Source: Klebsormidium nitens | Taxonomy: Eukaryota > Streptophyta > Klebsormidiophyceae > Klebsormidiales > Klebsormidiaceae | Direction of reading: 5' to 3' | Assembly (NCBI GenBank): GCA_000708835.1 | Contig: DF237148.1 | Coordinates: 68,356-132,355, forward strand | DNA: 64,000 nucleotides | Shown here: in pieces, positions 10,901 through 23,694 of the stretch | Numbering within the stretch: the first letter of the stretch is position 1 | How the letters are laid out: each line of letters starts with the position of its first letter | Program-made: the position numbers and the translations under genes | Notes under the pieces: generated by a model | Databases searched by the model: none | Told to the model about the DNA's origin: nothing | Seen by the model: only the letters and a program-made list of their open reading frames with translations

Positions 10901-13900
10901 TAGGATTGCAATGTGAAGTCTGTGTTTGGGGCATGCAGAGCTTCCGTCATGTTTGGAGCATGGGGTGCTTTGCTTTTGCAGAGTTGAGATGTGGGTTGAT
11001 GGGGTCAGAAGGAAAATGCTCCAATAGATCCTGTGCAATGCTGAAGGTTGTGCCATGGGCTGGGAAACCGTGAGAAAGCAGTACTTAAGCCACCAGCGAA
11101 AATCTCTTTGCTTAAAAGTTGCGGGTCGACATCGCTTGATGCAAAACGTTCAACTTCATTGCCCAGCTTAAATAGCTTGACAAGTGAAAGAGCTGATTGC
11201 AGAATTAACCTCAGAGTAAGAGTGTAGCGGAGATTGTTCAGCAGGTTGATGAGAATATCAGAAGCATCTTTCCACATTGATGTCCCAGAAATGGACGAGC
11301 ACAACAATTTTATGTCCTGACAAACCCTGCCTCAGTTTCAGAAGACATGACTGCAACTTAACCTTTTCATTCGGTAGCCTTGCCACCTGCTATGAATGAG
11401 AAGGAGTACCACCTGGCACCGCTCTGGTCCCAAAAGGCAGGCCGTTACGCATGTGACTTGGGTATCCAAGGCCAGCCTGAAGTGCATTGCTTTTCCGTCA
11501 AGTTGGTATACAGTGTAGTTCGCTCTTACCGCAACAGGATCCATAGTGGCCCTGGAGGAGGTTGGGGCCCTGGGCAAGCGCGACGGTGCAGAAGACTTCA
11601 TCAGCGACTACCCTAGACTAATGCTCGCTGGCTGTCAAGATACCCTGAGCTGATTCAGTTTTCTGATTGTGTATCTAGATGGTCCTTTCCCTCTCCAGAG
11701 TTCTAGAATAATTCTCATTCGTGTTCTGATTCACTAATTGGTCAAAGTCACTGTTCTCCACCTGCATTGCCCGGCCGCTCTGTGTGGGGCAATTGCTGCT
11801 TCCAGCACTCTCTCCTACGGTGTTGACTTCAACAAAAGCTTGCGTTTCCAAGTAGCCTTGTCTCTGGACGTGACTCTTCCCGGCTTGCAAGCGTCCTCAG
11901 AAACTAGTACCATAACTGTGAAAGCAGACCAGTTGCAGAACCATAGCCGAGCTTGTTTGCAGGCGCACCTCGGCAACAGTACACGTCTTTCGAAAAGACC
12001 GCCCCAGCGGCTTTTTCCCCTTTGAATCGAACTCCCTTTCACTTTCAAGTTTCTGCCAAGGGGAAATCAAAGGAACTTTTGAACCTTCTGCTCAAGCCGT
12101 TGTTTCTCATCGGGCGGCCTTACGAGAGGGCATCGACGGTGCAGAATTAACCCGCGGTAAGATCGCGCGCAGAACGCGCTTGGAAGACCGCGCAGCCCTA
12201 AACCTTTCTAAACCCGGCATCCCCACGGATGCACAGCACCGCGTCGCGCGACGCGCGCGCGGCCGGCAGACTCCAACCAACTTAGTTAAACTGTGATTTT
12301 CCCCGCGTTTGTCATGTGCCAGGCGACTCCGCCGCAGCTGGGCGGCTCATAAGTGTCGCTCGATGTCTGGCTTTCTCTGTTGTATTTGAAAATGCTGATT
12401 GTTGGCACCCCGTTGGCACCAAGTCTTTACTAGGCCCCCACTATGCCGGACAAAATAAAGAGTACCTGTACTTTTTGAAGCGCACTCAGGCTCTCGGGAA
12501 GACCTGATTCAGCACAATAACAACGTAGTGCCGACACTAGGACGTTTTTATTAATGTTCGATCTGTACCATCTTGTAGTTCGAGTTGCAGGTTGTCTTGG
12601 ATTCAAATATCATATCGTATGGTGATCGTATGATTGCCACCTTTTTCTGACCTTGGGCTTGTAACTCGGAGAAAGATCCGCCTGTATCATCGTATCAGGC
12701 TGTCTGCTGGCGAACACTTGGTGGGTACTTGAGCTCCTTTAGCACGTTTTTGCGAGTGAAACCTCCATCGGCAAGGCTTCGTGCAAACGTCTCAGATGGA
12801 AACCGGTGCGCAGAGGCGAGAAGAGCGTTTGGCGTGACGTGAAACTGCGGACCGCAAGAACGCTAAGGTGACATGCGCCACCCGGAGATAACGCAGGAAG
12901 CCTGTTCTTAGCTTCGACCGACAAGGAACATATGAGCATCTATGAAACTCACGAAAAATAGTAGTAAGCCAAGATAATAGTAAGGTAACCGCACTGGGAC
13001 GGGTAGGGTTAGTTTGGTGGTTAGGGTGGGTACGGATGCGGAGCAGGTATCTTGTGAGGTCAGGGTTCTCAGTGTTAGTCTGAGCTTACTATTATCTTGG
13101 CTAAGTATTATCTTTCTTGAGAGTTATCGAGCATCCGTGGGACTCCGTCAGCAGCTCTGGGGCGCCGCCATCCGCATCCGACGAATCAGGCTTTGCAGCC
13201 GTGTCATTTGCGCTGTCGTGCTCGGCGGCAGCCCCGCGGGCAGCTCTCCGCCCCGGCATGCAGGCGGCTTTGTTCCAACTAGTATGAGACGTGTCCAGTC
13301 TTAAGTATTTTTCAGCCAGCGAGATACGATTTTATTCAGCTTCTGACCAGCCCGGCCCAGGCTTCGGCATCCAAGCCTCAGGTTTTATCTCAATTCATGG
13401 ACGAGTGTCAGTGTGATTAAGATCAGAAGTCATAGCCGCACTGCCTGCAGCCTAAACTCGTCAAACTTTTCAGTTGCAATCTTGCACAGAATGCAAACCA
13501 ACCACGTAAGAGTCGGTTTGCAATTGCAGAAGTATGACGAAGGGCGCTGTCCTGTCAGGGACGTTCAATCTGGTCTCTTGTACGACCACGAAAAGCCCCA
13601 GAATAGAAAGTCGAAAAGTGAGGAAAGATATCAAAAGATGAGGGAGACAAAAGCACAAAACGGTAAAACGACTAGCCGAAGAAGATGTGAGAAAAAAGGA
13701 GGAATGAGCAGAGCTTTAGTAGAGATCCTGGCGCAAGCAGTACAATCAAGTTGAGCTGCCGAGAACGGGAGCCACAAAGTGAAAGCCGTTGGGCTGCCTT
13801 GCTTGTATTTCAGTCGGCCGCTCTTCCCCGGGCTGCACTTCAAACAACGGGGTTGAGAGAAAAATAGTTGAGTCGCTTCTGAAACTCTAGCTCTCTTCTC

Positions 13901-16727
13901 GAAGCACTCGGAGTGAGCTTTTTGGCCCTCCTTAGAAGTGTTCTACCTGACACTCATGACCATGTATATTGAGCGCGGCTGTTTTGTGGAGCGCAAGAAC
14001 GCACTGACGTCTCGGAAGTCCGCTTCGCTATATATGATCTCCGATCGACCGGTTCATTCTTCTGTCGGTGCGTGCGTGCCTGGGCCACAGTATGCCACTT
14101 TTAAAGGGTTCTGCAGATTAGATGCAAGTGCGAAGCGGCTTGAAGCTCTGTCCACTCATTTCTCATGTCTTGCTTGATTGCAGCTTTGAGAACAATATCG
14201 TTTGATTACGTTCGCTTGAAGGTGCCCGGCCCGTTACATTCATAGCACTTGACGTATACTCATGGCAGACTTTCTCGGCGCTGCGTTCTGGCTGCCTTCA
14301 CTGGAAAGATCTATCCGGGTTCCTTCAAGGCCTTGCCATAGGAGAATTCCACAGAATTTTCGGTAGTTTTCCTTACATTGCAGCGCAAGAGAGTCAGCCA
14401 TGAGCGCATCTCGATTGCTATGAACAGGCCCAACGAAAAGATGCTGCTTTAGCATCCGAGCACCTGTCCTGGGTAGGAGTCTCGGTTAACGAAGTGGGCA
14501 AACGCACTTAATGAATCCGTTCTGCTGCAGTTTTTCTGGGTGTCCAGCTTGGAAACTTGTCGTTACCAGATCAAATCTTGGGACGAAAACCACGCCTTGC
14601 TGTTGCGAGATTAATCTCAACTTGCATAATCACTTGCCACCCATACTTCCTGTCTCACAATTATTGGCGACCGAAACGCTTCTCAAAGTGCGCCGAGCTT
14701 TTCCTGCCTCAGCCTGAGCCGAGGTGATAATGACAGACGTTTTCACGGAGTTCCTCGTCATGGGTCTGCTCCTACACGGTAACGTCACCTTCAGTGCATC
14801 ACTGCCGTCGAAGTTGGTCACGAATCCTGACATCGACGGTTCAATTATCAGAGGGGACGTCACGAACAAAACCCCACAAGCTTGCCCGCTTTGTGACTGC
14901 TACAAAACGGCCAGGCTGCGACGTTTTGAAACACCCTTGCGCTTGGGGCAATGTTGCAGCCTGTGAGGGTCTACCGAGGCGCACCAATTATGGTTGAAAA
15001 CTAACTTCCAAGCTCCCTTGTTCTGGCCCCTCGGGGTCGAGACAAGAATTTCTGAAAGCTGAGCCTTAGTTCAGCTTCAGCCATCACATCCGTCTTCCAG
15101 TACATATCCGTTCTCTAGATACATGCACCCAATTTTCATTTCAGAGCAAATCCGTATCCTGATTGAATTGTTGTCCAGTAAGGCAAGTCGAGCCTGTCAT
15201 ATATAGCTTATAACATGCATTCCATTCAATGTCAACCCAGATTGTCAGTACGTTTTCCGCTCTTTGTCAAGGACTTCTAGGTCATTCTTTCAAAAGTGTC
15301 ACGGGATCTTCAAGGGCCGCCCAGTTTGGCTGAATGACGCCATGCTTTTCCGCCACATACGACGCAGGTCTGGCTAGCTTGGCGGATCAATGAGACAATG
15401 AACTTGTATACGGCAGTTCATATCCGGGGGGAGAGCACCGAATCACCTTTATGTGGAGATATGAAGGAGCCACAGTGGGGAAAGAGAAGAGGCAATGAAG
15501 CTATAGTTCCTTCTTTTGTCGCGGTCACAAGGCGTATTATCATACAGATCCGTCTGTATATATACGTGGCAAAGTTTTTTGTGCAAAATTAAGGTTTTCT
15601 CAATCACAGATGCTTACTACTGTAGTTCCAAACAGATTATCCTGGACACTCGCTGGACTCAGGGACGCGCAGGGCGTGCCACCGTGTAGAAACCGTCAGA
15701 TCATCAGCGACATGTACTCACGCGATAAGTCTTGCAGATCCCATGCGGGCCCTAGATAAGCGGGTACGTGAACGTCTAGCTGCAAACAATCATTCCGACA
15801 GCTCAGTACTATAAGCTGATTCTTATCGATCAGCTAGAACCCGGCGCGCCGTCGTTTGACTTGTTGAACCGTTGAACTGGATTGGATCGACAATGCATGT
15901 CGGATCGATCATTGCGTATACGTTAGTACGTGGCGCAGCAGATCAATGCCGCGTGATAGACTCTGTCACGCGCATCATTGCATACATCTGAGATGTATGG
16001 AGATGTATGCAACTGAGCGAGTCGTCGAGGCCCGGCGGCCCATGCAGTTATTTAAGATATAGGCCAAAAGCACAGTCCGAATGTAGAACATGGTAGGACC
16101 GTCACTACCGTACCGCATGTGGCTGCGCCGCGGACTCACCAATGGCAACTTAACCGGCGGGGCGTGTCAGAAATGCCTGATGATGATGATCGGACCGTGT
16201 CATACAATCATTCTCTGAGACCGATATGTTGATTGCAGGTTAGATTTGACTTACGACACGCTCTAGCTGCAGGGCGACCGTCGCGCCGTTGCCCACAACC
16301 AAACAATCACGAGATAAGCTAGGATCCAATTGGTGCAAAATTGTTCAGGCTCGCATCCAAACAAGGGGGTGGACTGATGGGAAGGAGGATTTGAACAGCT
16401 GAGCGCTCTAGCTTCTCCAGATAACGCGTCAAGTGTGGGCGACCAGTTCGAGAGGTAAAATTGTGTCAGAATATCTTCAAGACCAGACCAAACGACCCAA
16501 GACTAACCGTTAAAGCGGATTGAGTATCCAAGTAATGTCGTCCAGGATTATTTTGAATGCCTTCCCCGCCGCTACAGGTCTAACAATCTGTGGATGAATA
16601 CCCGCCCTGCCGTGCAGTGTAATCGGGGCACCCTGGCTCCTCGGGTCCTCCTTGCAAACCCATGACACCCAAACCCGCTACAACCCGCAGAATGAACCAC
16701 AAGAAACTTCAAGGCGTGCAACTCGAC
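10901..16727. other. Long intergenic region between kinesin and SET genes
   Basis: No coding sequence could be supported over nearly 6 kb. The kinesin promoter and 5' untranslated region must lie in the lower part; a telomere-box-like ccctaaacc occurs near 12198. A GC-rich stretch at about 13140-13290 has an open minus-strand frame rich in Ala, Asp and Glu but no usable start, and other frames are open too. A hairpin element at 12967-13102 is listed separately. From 14.2 to 16.6 kb only short spurious frames were seen. Confidence 0.5.
12967..13102. mobile_element. MITE-like hairpin with G-rich interior
   Basis: Two 18-base arms at 12967-12984 and 13085-13102 are perfect inverted complements (cttactattatcttggct on the right). 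The match extends imperfectly outward for a few bases. The roughly 100-base interior carries several G-runs with TTAGGG-like words (gggtagggttag, ggttaggg). No transposase frame is present, so if mobile it would be non-autonomous. No clear target-site duplication was seen. Confidence 0.5.
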
Positions 16728-19700
16728 TTATTTGTCAAACCAGAACTTCCTACAATTCTCAGCCCCGCACCGGCACTGCACCCGGCCGTCTGCCGTCGTG
16801 TCCGCGGAGTTGAACGGCTGACCGGTGCCGTCGAGGAGATTGTAGTCCCACGTGAGCTCCTCGCCAATCTGGATGCGACGTTTCGCGCGCAGCAACGCGC
16901 CCGGGGGACCGTCGTTCCCCCACGGGTTGTGCGGGGAACCGCACCTGATCATGACGAGGTCCAGGTTGCCGCCGTCACAGGAGTGGTTGAACTGCACAGG
17001 ACGGCCAGAGACGGTTCGGTCAACACGCAACGAGAGATCCAATGCGTAGAAGCACAAATCAGACAAGATAACCGACGAGCGGCTTTTAAAGAACGTGCAG
17101 ACTGCCCAACAGCTGCCTGCCTGATAAATGCAGGGCGCAAGACTCGACTGCAAGATACTTCTATTTCAAATCCAACCAGCAGTTTCAGGAAAGGATCCGG
17201 CAAAGGAACGCCCAAAACAGCAACGGAAGTTTCCTTCGGCGTCTGACTGCCTTCAGAAAGGCAGAGAGAGACTTAAAGTCCTTGACCGGCTTCAACCAAA
17301 AGCACTAAAGTCGGCCTGCACCGTTCTTTCTAATGGTGCGGAAGACCTGAAGCTTAGCCTTAATGTTGCAGGACCAGGATTATTGACAGAGTGGCCTGTA
17401 CGTTTGTCAATTTGAGTCCCTGTTTGATCCAATCTTGATTGACATCCGTACTCGTGGTCCTTATGAGAACTCGGAATCTGCCGGAACATGCTGAAAGCCG
17501 ACCGTCAAGCTGTCCGAGCGAAACAGAAGAGCAAGAAACACTTGATCCCCAATATGATCCTTCGCTATCAGGTATGACATTGTCAGGTTCAACGGACAAG
17601 CGCCCTCTACTCGTTACACCCTGAAAGTGAAAAACAAAAGCTACACCACGAGCGAGCCCTGGCGACTTACAAAGCGGGTGACATTCCCCGCCTGGGTCTG
17701 GTCCACAGAGTACTTGGGCGCCAGCTGGGTGACGTAGCAGGGCAGACGCCGCTGGCGATATGACACCTGGCGGTTCTCCAGGTCATCCTTGTGCACCACC
17801 TGTGACCCGGACGTCTTTGTTAGTTGAACCCTTTCAGGTTGGTCGAACGGGCTGTGGTGTGCCATTCACAGGCAACTCTGATCTCGTCATTGACGTAACC
17901 GCACAGCATCAATAAAGCAAAGCCGAGTAGATCCGCAGGCGCCCTTCTGGTCGTACTTGGATGAAAGCAGGAAATAACATGAGAGGAGTACAAGATGCGC
18001 AGAAACGCACATGCACCGGTCACGGATGAGCAGAATCTGCAACCCTGCGCAAACACGATCTCGGAACCTCCACCGTGCCCAACCAAAAGCAGTCAGCCTC
18101 TTCACTACTGCCTTGTCGGCAAAATCGAAGGGCAAACACCTCGCCACCAGGTTCTCAACAGCAAACGGCCCTCACCTCGCCGCACATCTCAGCGATGACG
18201 TCACCCGCCTGGATGACCTCCAGCGCGCGTGCCCCCAGACCCTTCGGCCCCGCGTCGCACACGCGGAGCCGCTTCAGCGCGCCTTTCTTCAGAAACCGGT
18301 CCGCAACGCACCCCTTCCCAAACTGCTCTTGCAGGTCCGCGTCCCGAGTGCATTTACACTTGCACTTGCACTTGGTCGCACACCGGCATTCGCGCGGGGT
18401 CCACTCCTTCCGCTCCCGCGGGACGCACAGGCACGCGCCGCGTTTCGTGGAATTAGGTCCCGGGATGATGCACTTACTGGAGCTGCACGGCACGTGGTTC
18501 GGGTACGAGTTCTCGGGCCAGTAGCGGAACATCTGCGCGTCGAGGCGCCGCTTCGCGGGGAGCTCCACCTCCACGTTCGGCTCGAAGAAAAACACCTCGA
18601 CATCCGCGAACGGTGAACCGCCCCCGTATAAAGCAGCCCCCGGATTGCTTGGCTCCGGACCTTGCTGAGGCGCCGTACCAGGTGCGTCGTCGTCTGTTTC
18701 TTCCTCCTGGTAACTCGATCCGGACGGCCTCCGTTCCGCCCAGCCGGCTGACGAAGACCGCTCCCTTTCGGACGCATCCCAACGCCTCTCAGACTCTCGG
18801 ACGTCCGCGACTCCGTCCGAACTTCCGGCCAATTCTTCCTCGCGCCCCGAGCCTCCGGAAGGGGGGGTCAAACGCCCGTTGAAAAAGGCATCGAGGGGCC
18901 CCCCGCGAAACGGCGCCTCCTCCTTCTGAATCATGTCCGTCACGTTCAACCTAGGCGCCGACTTCACCGCAAACACCGCCTTCCGCTTCGGCGCCGCGTT
19001 GCCGTTCCCCTCGCCACTCCTAGTTCTTTTCATCGCTCTCCCAATTGGCTCGTCGCTGCTCACGCCCCGCCCCTCTGCCGAAGAACCGCTGCAAGCCCCC
19101 CCCGGACTTCCCCCCATGCTTGCGCTCTCCGCCGTCTCCTCAACAATCCGCCTCCGCTTTCCCCCTGGCAACATTGCTTCCCCGTCTCTGCTCCGACTTC
19201 GCGCGCCACTCCCTCTCTCATGCTCCAAAGCTGGCTCGCACGTATCTTCGTCCGCGTCGGTTGCGCCCGGCCTGAAGGACAGCTCGGACGACGCGTTCCG
19301 CTCGACGGCGGGGCTTTCCGCCCCTGTGTTGGGTGGCGGCTCGCTGTTCTCGGGGAGGCGGATGGGCTCGGCCGGGGGGGTCGCACTAGGCTGCACGTCA
19401 ATATCCAGACCCGCGGCATCTGCATGAGAATAGGAGGGCGATCTGTTTTCTGACTGCTCTCTAAGCTACGATGGAGGAAGTGTTGCCGACCAGAACGGGA
19501 CACAAGCAGTCGTCCTTCGAAAAGCGCCAAGGGTTCACGTGTTGCCTTTGGATTGCAGCGGAATCAAGCTCAACTGGAATCGGACTCCAATGTTCACTTT
19601 TCCGTGCTGGACCTGCGTCGGGCTTGAGAACGATCCGCTGTTTCAAAAACGTTGCAATCAGAGCCAGTAAGAAAGGAGCGAAGGACTGCCTCAAAGCAGA

Positions 19701-19757
19701 TCTTCGGTTCTGAGGATAAGTAATGGTAAATCTTGGATGCCAGAAGCAGATTCTCAT
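16728..19757 (-). CDS. SET-domain histone-lysine methyltransferase (SUVR/EHMT-like), 4 exons
   Basis: Predicted nuclear histone-lysine methyltransferase of about 593 residues. Exons: 19757-19613, 19419-18176, 17799-17671, 16991-16728; the total of 1782 bases is in frame and the intron phases are 1, 0 and 0. Residues 1 to about 300 are low-complexity and acidic/proline-rich with basic patches (GGKRRRIVEE). A Cys-rich pre-SET/AWS-like region follows, including a KCKCKCKC run. The SET core begins near the KGLGARALEVI motif (about 440), continues through AGDVIAEMCGEV to NHSCDGGNL (508-516) and EELTWDYN, and ends with the post-SET zinc site CRCGAENC (579-586). The NHSC and WDYN motifs supply cofactor and active-site residues in this family. 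Substrate (H3K9 or H3K36) is not determined by what I see; the post-SET looks SUV39-like. Exon 1 is inferred from conservation of its frame and donor in the duplicated copy at 31 kb. Confidence 0.85.
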
Positions 19758-19880
19758 GTTGTTAAAGAGGGAAATCCTAACCGTTGGTCTGGCAGTGGAG
19801 AGTCTTGGGCATTACATGCTGACAGTGGAGGCACCGACCGGCGCTTATCCCCTTGGAAGGGCTGCATGCGTAAACCAAAA
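19025..19880. repeat. Segmental duplication, copy A left part
   Basis: This block covers the 5' end of SET exon 2, intron 1, exon 1 and upstream sequence. It matches 30388-31235 in the same orientation, with frequent substitutions and a few indels. The left break lies within exon 2 near 19025. The right break lies near 19880, where the copies part company after a shared ctgca(t/c)gcg word. Confidence 0.85.
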
Positions 19881-20182
19881 AGAGCCGTCCCCAGGGTTTC
19901 CACCAGGGAGAACCAAAAGTAAAAATGCTTTCCGTGAATGTATTTAGATGATGCACTCAGAGTGCTGCACACGTTTGCAAGATTGTAAGATTTCTCAGAA
20001 AGAGACCTGTTGATTTGTATTCTGTTGCTGCCTGCAGATTGGTTGCCCTTTCCTTCTTGCTCCGATGTTGCCGTTTGCATTGCTGTTCACTAAAGACGCT
20101 GCAGTTTGCATTGCTATATACTGTAGATTTCAACAGTCGGCAAAGTGCTTGAGCGTGTCACTAGCTGGAGCGTCGGCGAAAA

Positions 20183-23100
20183 CTAGAACAGAATGTTGAA
20201 CCAGGTACCGACAGACTTAATAATAAGGATACGTCTTCTGAAGCAAGACCTGTCCCTGACGCCTGACGGCAAGGACAAAGAATGATAACCCTGTTCATGC
20301 ACTCGTTTCTTGCCTGGATCCGACGGAGTAAACATAAGTCCACCAACTGGTTCCTGCATTCCTGGTACCTCAGCTTTCGTATCATCCTGGCCAATTTGAG
20401 CAACGACTTTTCGAAAAGGAAGAGAACCAGCAAGGCCCCAAGAATCTCACCAGCAGGCAGCTCTTCTCTCAGCCCCGCTACCTCCCGTTTCAACCCCCGC
20501 ACCAGCTCCAGCAGATCCACCGCCGTGTCACACGCGTTGAGGCGCCGCTCCCAGCGCCGCCAGAACCCGGGCCGGTCCACTACCTCCGTCGCAACCGACT
20601 TGGGCAGCCATCCCAGAAAGTTCCTCAGCTGGTTGAGCGTTCCCGCCGACCGGACACCCTCCCACTTGTCCGCCCACTGCCCTTTCTTCGGCCCCCGGTA
20701 CGAGCTCAGCAGATCGTCCCCGAGCGCCGCGAGCTCCCTGCGAACAACCACCGGGAGGAGCACCGGCCGACTTCTCCCCCGCTCTAGTTCCCCGTCGTCC
20801 CGCTTCTTCAGGATCGTGCGCCCCTGCATGACGCTCGGCTTCTGCGGAATCGTTGCAAACACCTTCCCCCGGCCGACTTCTGCGCCGCCGACCCCCGGGC
20901 CGCCGCCGGCCCTCTTCTGCGCCTCAACGCTACTGAAGAAGTTACCCGAACCCAGCTTCGATCTCGAGGGTTTGAGAGTTTTCCTCTCGTTTCCAGGCGG
21001 GCCTACATTGCTTGTTTCCCCCAGGGCTCGGTAATCAGTGGCACACTTGCCTGCGGTGTAACCACTCGCGCCTGCTGTTCCAGACACCGTGCCGGGAAAC
21101 GCGGAATCCTCCTCGCGGACTCCGTCAGATGCCGCCGCTGCCGCCCAAGCGTCTGCTGATCCTGACCCTATAGCATCAGCGCCGTCGTGCTCCTGGGCTG
21201 CGACCCCAAGGCTTCCGCTTTCCAGTACTTCCCGTGTCACAATTGGGGGGGTGCTTCTGTCTGTCCCGCCTCCACCTGAGGACTGCCCGCCTGGCAAGAG
21301 CGGCTCGGCTGTTTCTTCCCTCGGGCCTGTCCCCCCAACGCTTCCAGCAGACCCATCCCTACTAGGCCCAGGGTCTGAATTGCGCCCCTTGCTTCCGCTG
21401 GAAGTTGGCCGTTCAGCTGCCACGTCCGAAACCGTCGGACGCTCCCCGCTTCCCAAACAGTCAGATCGTCCGGCATCTTGGCCCGGCACTGGTTCCCAAT
21501 CATCATTGCAAGTTCCCGCCCCAAACTCTGCCTTGTTTGCGCGACTTTCTCTGATGGATCCGTGGTGTGTTGGTGATGGCACACGCCTTTCCGCCTGCTC
21601 GCGTGTCTCTCGCAATCGGTCAGAGAAGCTTGCGCGGCGGCTCTCCATCCTCCCCCTCTTCGCCAGCCTGTCCGAACTGTCACCACCCACGGGCCGCTTG
21701 ACAGACCCCGAACTCCCCTTCCCTGTGGCCAGCTTTTCCAGCCTTTCCAGCCTGGGCTTTGCAAACTCCAGAAACTCTGCTGACGTCCGGCCACCATACA
21801 GCGTCGGGGGCACGTCATCAGGCCCAAGCTCCACATTCAGACCATCCCTCCACATCTCCTCATCCCCTCGGCTATGATGTCTTGCCCGCTCTGCGCTCTC
21901 CCCTGCGCCACCCGTTGCCCTTGTTCGTTCTTCAACCCTCTCCCGCCGTTGCCTTACCCCTTCAGCCGTCTCCTCTCTAGCGCTGGCCACCCGCTCTGCT
22001 TCCCCTTGCGCCACGTTAGATTGCCTCTCCTCGCCCCTCCGATGGCTCCACCCCCCGCTGCCTTCCCCTGCAACACCCGGGTTCTCACCCTCATCATCGT
22101 CCAAAGCGACAACGTCCGCCTCGCGAGCCCTTTCCTGCGCTTCCCGCCTGTTTGCAGCGCGCTTCGCTCTCAGCCGCTCCGCTCGATCCACTTTCGCCCG
22201 CCTCTCTTTCTCATCCTCCTCGTCACTGCTCAGATCCACAACCAGCCGCGTTTTAAGTGGCCCCCCCTTTTCCCGCGTCTCTTTTCTGCCTAGGGAAAAG
22301 CCCTTACCGCCAGCAGCCTCCTCCATCTCAGGTTCAGTCTCTGCTGCTCCATCCTCCTTCTCCGGCTCCTTCATGTCACCAGAAATGCCCCCCACATCAG
22401 CAGCGTTCCCTGTCCCTACGACCCTCGCTGTCTCTCCCTCTTCTTCCCCCCTCGTCTCAGCTTCTTCTCCACCGCCCGAAGTCACACCCACATCAACAGC
22501 CGCCCCACTTCCTTCACACCCGTTTGCCTCCACCTCTTCCTCAAAGTCTAGATCAATCACCATGCGAGAAACCGCCCCAACCTTCTCTACCCCCTCCGAA
22601 ACCGAGTCAACACCCTTTCCCCCCTTCTCTTGCCCGGCAGGAGGCAACTCGTCTTTCTCCCCCACACGCTGCACCTCCAAAGACTCGCCGCTGTCGTCTT
22701 CAACCCTGTGCTTCCCTTTCCGCCGTCTCTCTGCTTCGTATCTCGCAGAGCTCCCCCCCGAAGCAGTGCTACCCTCTGCAACCCCCTGAGCATCCCCCCT
22801 TTCATCACCTCCCCCTTCGCCCTCCCTTTCCTCTCCCCTCCTTTACCCCNCTCTCCCCTCCTACTCCCACTCNCCTCTCTGCCGTCCTTCCCCCGTGTCC
22901 AGGCAACGGTCATCCGTTGCGACACCAGTCGCTGCCTCTCGNNNNNNNNNNNNNNNNNNNNCCTATCCCCACCTGCCTCTCTGCCGTCTTCCCCCCCGTT
23001 GTCCCAGGCAAAGGCATCCGTTGTCGGCAACCAGTCGCTGTCCTCTCTTTGAAACAATCTGGTGCGAACTGCAGCTCTCTGAGGCTGTGCCACTCTCTGA

Positions 23101-23279
23101 GGCATCCGCGCCGGACTCAGACTCCTCCTGACGTCCACTTCTGGAACATCTGGGACTAGGTTATTTATCAACTTTTCGATCTCAGCATCTAGCACAGGGT
23201 CTGGGGCCCTCGTGTCGTTGCTTCCGGAAGACAATGCGGGACGTGCCCTAAGGGGCCTGTAAGGAGACTCAACATCCAT
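20183..23279 (-). CDS. Long low-complexity protein, interrupted by assembly gap
   Basis: Unrecognised gene. From the ATG at 23279 an open frame runs to the gap at 22942-22961. A second frame continues from just below the gap, first in-frame codons near 22800, to a donor at 20450. The frame change is probably caused by unresolved bases at the gap and the single Ns at 22849 and 22873. Most of the roughly 900 residues are disordered: Glu/Arg-, Gly- and Ser-rich, with acidic/serine tracts such as VDLSSDEEDEKERR. The C-terminal 100 or so residues look folded (KGQWADKWEGV, FLGWLPKSV, FWRRWERRLNACDTAVDLL), faintly recalling tryptophan-containing helices of WHIM-type chromatin proteins. That resemblance is weak. 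A possible short last exon from about 20361 to the stop at 20183 is in phase. The codons are GC-rich, unlike the flanks. Confidence 0.6.
22835..23045. repeat. Tandem repeat around the second assembly gap
   Basis: A unit of roughly 80 to 100 bases containing cctctctgccgtc, tcccccgtg, ggcatccgttg and ccagtcgctg occurs once at about 22873-22941 and again at about 22972-23045, on either side of the gap. Two isolated N bases lie in the first copy. The repeat is coding in the minus-strand gene, so the repeat number affects that protein's length. Confidence 0.75.
22942..22961. other. Assembly gap (20 N)
   Basis: The run of N characters falls within the coding sequence of the low-complexity protein, between two copies of a tandem repeat. 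The gap length is probably nominal, since the reading frame changes across it. Confidence 0.98.
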
Positions 23280-23694
23280 CGTACTGTGCGCGTTGAGACC
23301 TCTGAGTCTTCGTCACAAGGCCTTCTCGGAGGTTACCGAGATGCTGCCACTGCTCGAGTGCGTTGCATGGCATCCAGGGGGTTCAGCGCACAGACCTGTA
23401 AAGCAATAAAATGTTTTAGTAGCTGATACGCCAGGCAACTCTTGCGACATCAATTCTTTAACCAATGCAATTGAGCCCTTTTAACATCACCTCTGGTGGA
23501 AGTACAATTCAAGCCCGTGAACCTCTATGTTTCGCATGAGCAATATAAGCAAAGAACATGAGCCAACAGTTTCAGGGGCTCAGGTTCCTCCTTGACAGTA
23601 CTGCCCCCAATCTGCCAGTGTTTTTAAAGTGTTACACAGACAGTTCAGGGCTCTTCTGTCAGCGATATTGTCGTCCTTATCTCTTGACTTTCAC

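Noticed and set aside
13105-13295. Open minus-strand frame rich in Ala/Asp/Glu beside the hairpin element
   Set aside because: No start codon, no matching splice partner and other frames are open as well.
18011-18616. 201-codon plus-strand frame opposite the SET gene
   Set aside because: Antisense shadow of the SET exon caused by its GC-rich codons.
21089-21877. 262-codon plus-strand frame opposite the low-complexity gene
   Set aside because: Antisense shadow; Pro/Ser-rich translation is the mirror of Gly/Glu/Arg-rich codons on the coding strand.
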